Shown here: positions 4,722 to 5,758 of the stretch, one piece after another
How positions within the stretch are numbered: the stretch's first letter is position 1
Layout of the letters: each line of letters opens with the position of its first letter
Assembly: GCA_003524305.1 (NCBI GenBank)
Contig: DQHW01000028.1
Span: forward strand, 1-5,758
Reading direction: 5' to 3'
DNA: 5,758 nt
Source of the DNA: Anaerolineaceae bacterium
Lineage (GTDB): Bacteria > Chloroflexota > Anaerolineae > Anaerolineales > Anaerolineaceae
Notes under the pieces: model-generated
Told to the model about the DNA's origin: nothing
Databases searched by the model: none
Seen by the model: the letters and a program-made list of their open reading frames with translations, nothing else
Program-made: the position numbers and the translations under genes

Positions 4722-5758
4722 ATGACCAAACCGATCAATTACACCCAAAAACGTTGGAGCCTTTCAGATCTTTATGCCTCTGAAAAAGATTTTAACAAAG
4801 ATTTCAAAGCCATTGAAAAACTGACCGCGGACTTTGAAAAACTGCGCCCGATGTTAAAAGAAGACATCAGCAGCGCGGACTTTCTATCCGTGATCAAGTC
4901 GCTGGAAGGTATCTCGCGCCTCGCGCACACCATGGGCAGCTACGCAGGCTTATGGTTCGCCGAGGATACCCAGAATCAAGCCGCACTCGGCCTGGTCGCC
5001 AAAACCGAACAGCAGCAATCCGAGATTGGCAACCGCACCCTCTTTTTCAGCTTGTGGTGGAAGGAGCTTTCAGATGCCTCCGCTGAACACCTGATGAAAA
5101 CATCAGGCGACTACCGCTACTGGCTTGAAGAAATGCGCCACTTTAAACCGCATACTTTGACCGAACCCGAAGAAAAGATCATCAACACCAAGAATGTGAC
5201 CGGCGTCAATGCCCTCACCACTCTTTACGATTCCATAACCAACCGCTATGTCTTCAAAATTGAAGTGGATGGCGAGGTTAAAGAAATGACCCGCGGCGAA
5301 CTGATGAGCTACGTCCGCAGCGACAATGCCGACCTGCGCGCCAAAGCCTACCAGGAACTCTACCGCGTCTATGGCGAAGACGGCGATATTCTCGGTCAGA
5401 TGTACCAGATCATCGTGCGCGATTGGAAGAACGAAGAAGTCACCTTGCGCCACCACAAGAGTCCCATCTCGGCGCGCAACCTGGCCAATGATCTTCCGGA
5501 TGAAGTGATCGATCTTTTATTGAATGTGTCCGAAAAGAATACCGGCATCTTCCAACGCTTCTTTAGACTTAAGGCCAAACTGCTGGGCGTGAAAAAGCTG
5601 CGCCGTTACGACATTTATGCCCCCGTCGCCAAAGCGGATAAGGCTTACGCTTATGACAAAGCCGCCGCCAAGGTTTTGGAATCCTTCACCGAGTTTGATC
5701 CGCGTTTTGCTGAAATGGCTGAACGTGTGTTTAAACAAGATCACCTGGATGCCGAAGT
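4722..5758 (+). CDS. pepF: Oligoendopeptidase F-type M3 metallopeptidase, 3'-truncated by window edge
   Basis: Zinc metallopeptidase of family M3 that cleaves short peptides in the cytoplasm, contributing to peptide recycling. The first 345 of an expected roughly 590-600 residues are present. Family features: the N-terminal RWSLSDLYASEKDF (12-25), a helical region through LAHTMGSYAGLWFAEDTQNQ, then the M3 N-terminal-type segment with LFFSLWWKEL, YRYWLEEMRHFKPHTLTEPEEKIIN and GVNALTTLYDSITNRYVF, followed by NADLRAKAYQELYRVYGE and the catalytic-domain entry RHHKSPISARNLANDLPDEVIDLLL. The zinc-binding HEXXH motif would fall beyond the right edge, so activity cannot be judged. The ATG at 4722 has GAGGA (4712-4716) upstream at good spacing and yields the expected family N-terminus. 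Transcribed divergently from the membrane protein/regulator operon. Family assignment is strong; the pepF symbol reflects the family, not proven orthology. Confidence 0.92.
   Translation, partial: MTKPINYTQKRWSLSDLYASEKDFNKDFKAIEKLTADFEKLRPMLKEDISSADFLSVIKSLEGISRLAHTMGSYAGLWFAEDTQNQAALGLVAKTEQQQSEIGNRTLFFSLWWKELSDASAEHLMKTSGDYRYWLEEMRHFKPHTLTEPEEKIINTKNVTGVNALTTLYDSITNRYVFKIEVDGEVKEMTRGELMSYVRSDNADLRAKAYQELYRVYGEDGDILGQMYQIIVRDWKNEEVTLRHHKSPISARNLANDLPDEVIDLLLNVSEKNTGIFQRFFRLKAKLLGVKKLRRYDIYAPVAKADKAYAYDKAAAKVLESFTEFDPRFAEMAERVFKQDHLDAE

Noticed and set aside
5103..5744. Several minus-strand and alternate-frame open frames within the M3 peptidase
   Set aside because: They are shadows of a gene whose + strand translation matches the oligoendopeptidase F family throughout.

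Overview
The window looks like an ordinary stretch of bacterial chromosome with one unusual gene in it. Dense short-gap genes, Shine-Dalgarno (SD) sites of the AGGAG type and a TTG start are visible. The mix of a hut-type imidazolonepropionase, a YedJ/YpgQ-like HD hydrolase, an inositol-monophosphatase-family enzyme, a PF13601-type winged-helix regulator and a PepF-type M3 peptidase would suit Chloroflexota (Anaerolineae-like) or a similar anaerobic heterotroph. That taxonomic guess is inference from gene content and wording, not a demonstrated assignment. No RNA gene, CRISPR array, prophage or intact transposase was seen.

Layout, left half (all + strand): the 3' three quarters of hutI (1-941), then an HD-domain phosphohydrolase (972-1607) after a 30-nt gap that holds a perfect AT-rich palindrome. 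Next, after 64 nt, comes a low-GC gene (1672-2643). It joins a HAD-like N-terminal domain, lacking its nucleophilic Asp, to a C-terminal domain resembling L-2-amino-thiazoline-4-carboxylate (ATC) hydrolase. One nucleotide after its stop, an inositol-monophosphatase-family gene begins at a TTG codon (2645-3433). The four genes may be read as one transcript, but only the last junction (1 nt) makes coupling compelling.

Middle: the convergent gap 3434-3579 contains T-rich DNA and a 17-bp-arm imperfect palindrome flanked by a 10-bp direct repeat. It may be a small REP/MITE-like repeat and may also serve as a transcription boundary.

Right half: a minus-strand two-gene operon encodes a six-helix membrane protein (4520-3903) overlapping by ATGA a small winged-helix regulator (3906-3580). 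It has a good sigma70-type promoter (TATAAT, 17-nt spacer) and a nearby interrupted palindrome that could be an operator. Diverging from it, an oligoendopeptidase F-type M3 metallopeptidase starts at 4722 and runs off the right edge before its HEXXH motif.

The most noteworthy item is the HAD/ATC-hydrolase-like fusion: its architecture, degenerate HAD motifs, different base composition and tight coupling to a phosphatase gene are all visible in the sequence, but its function is unknown.
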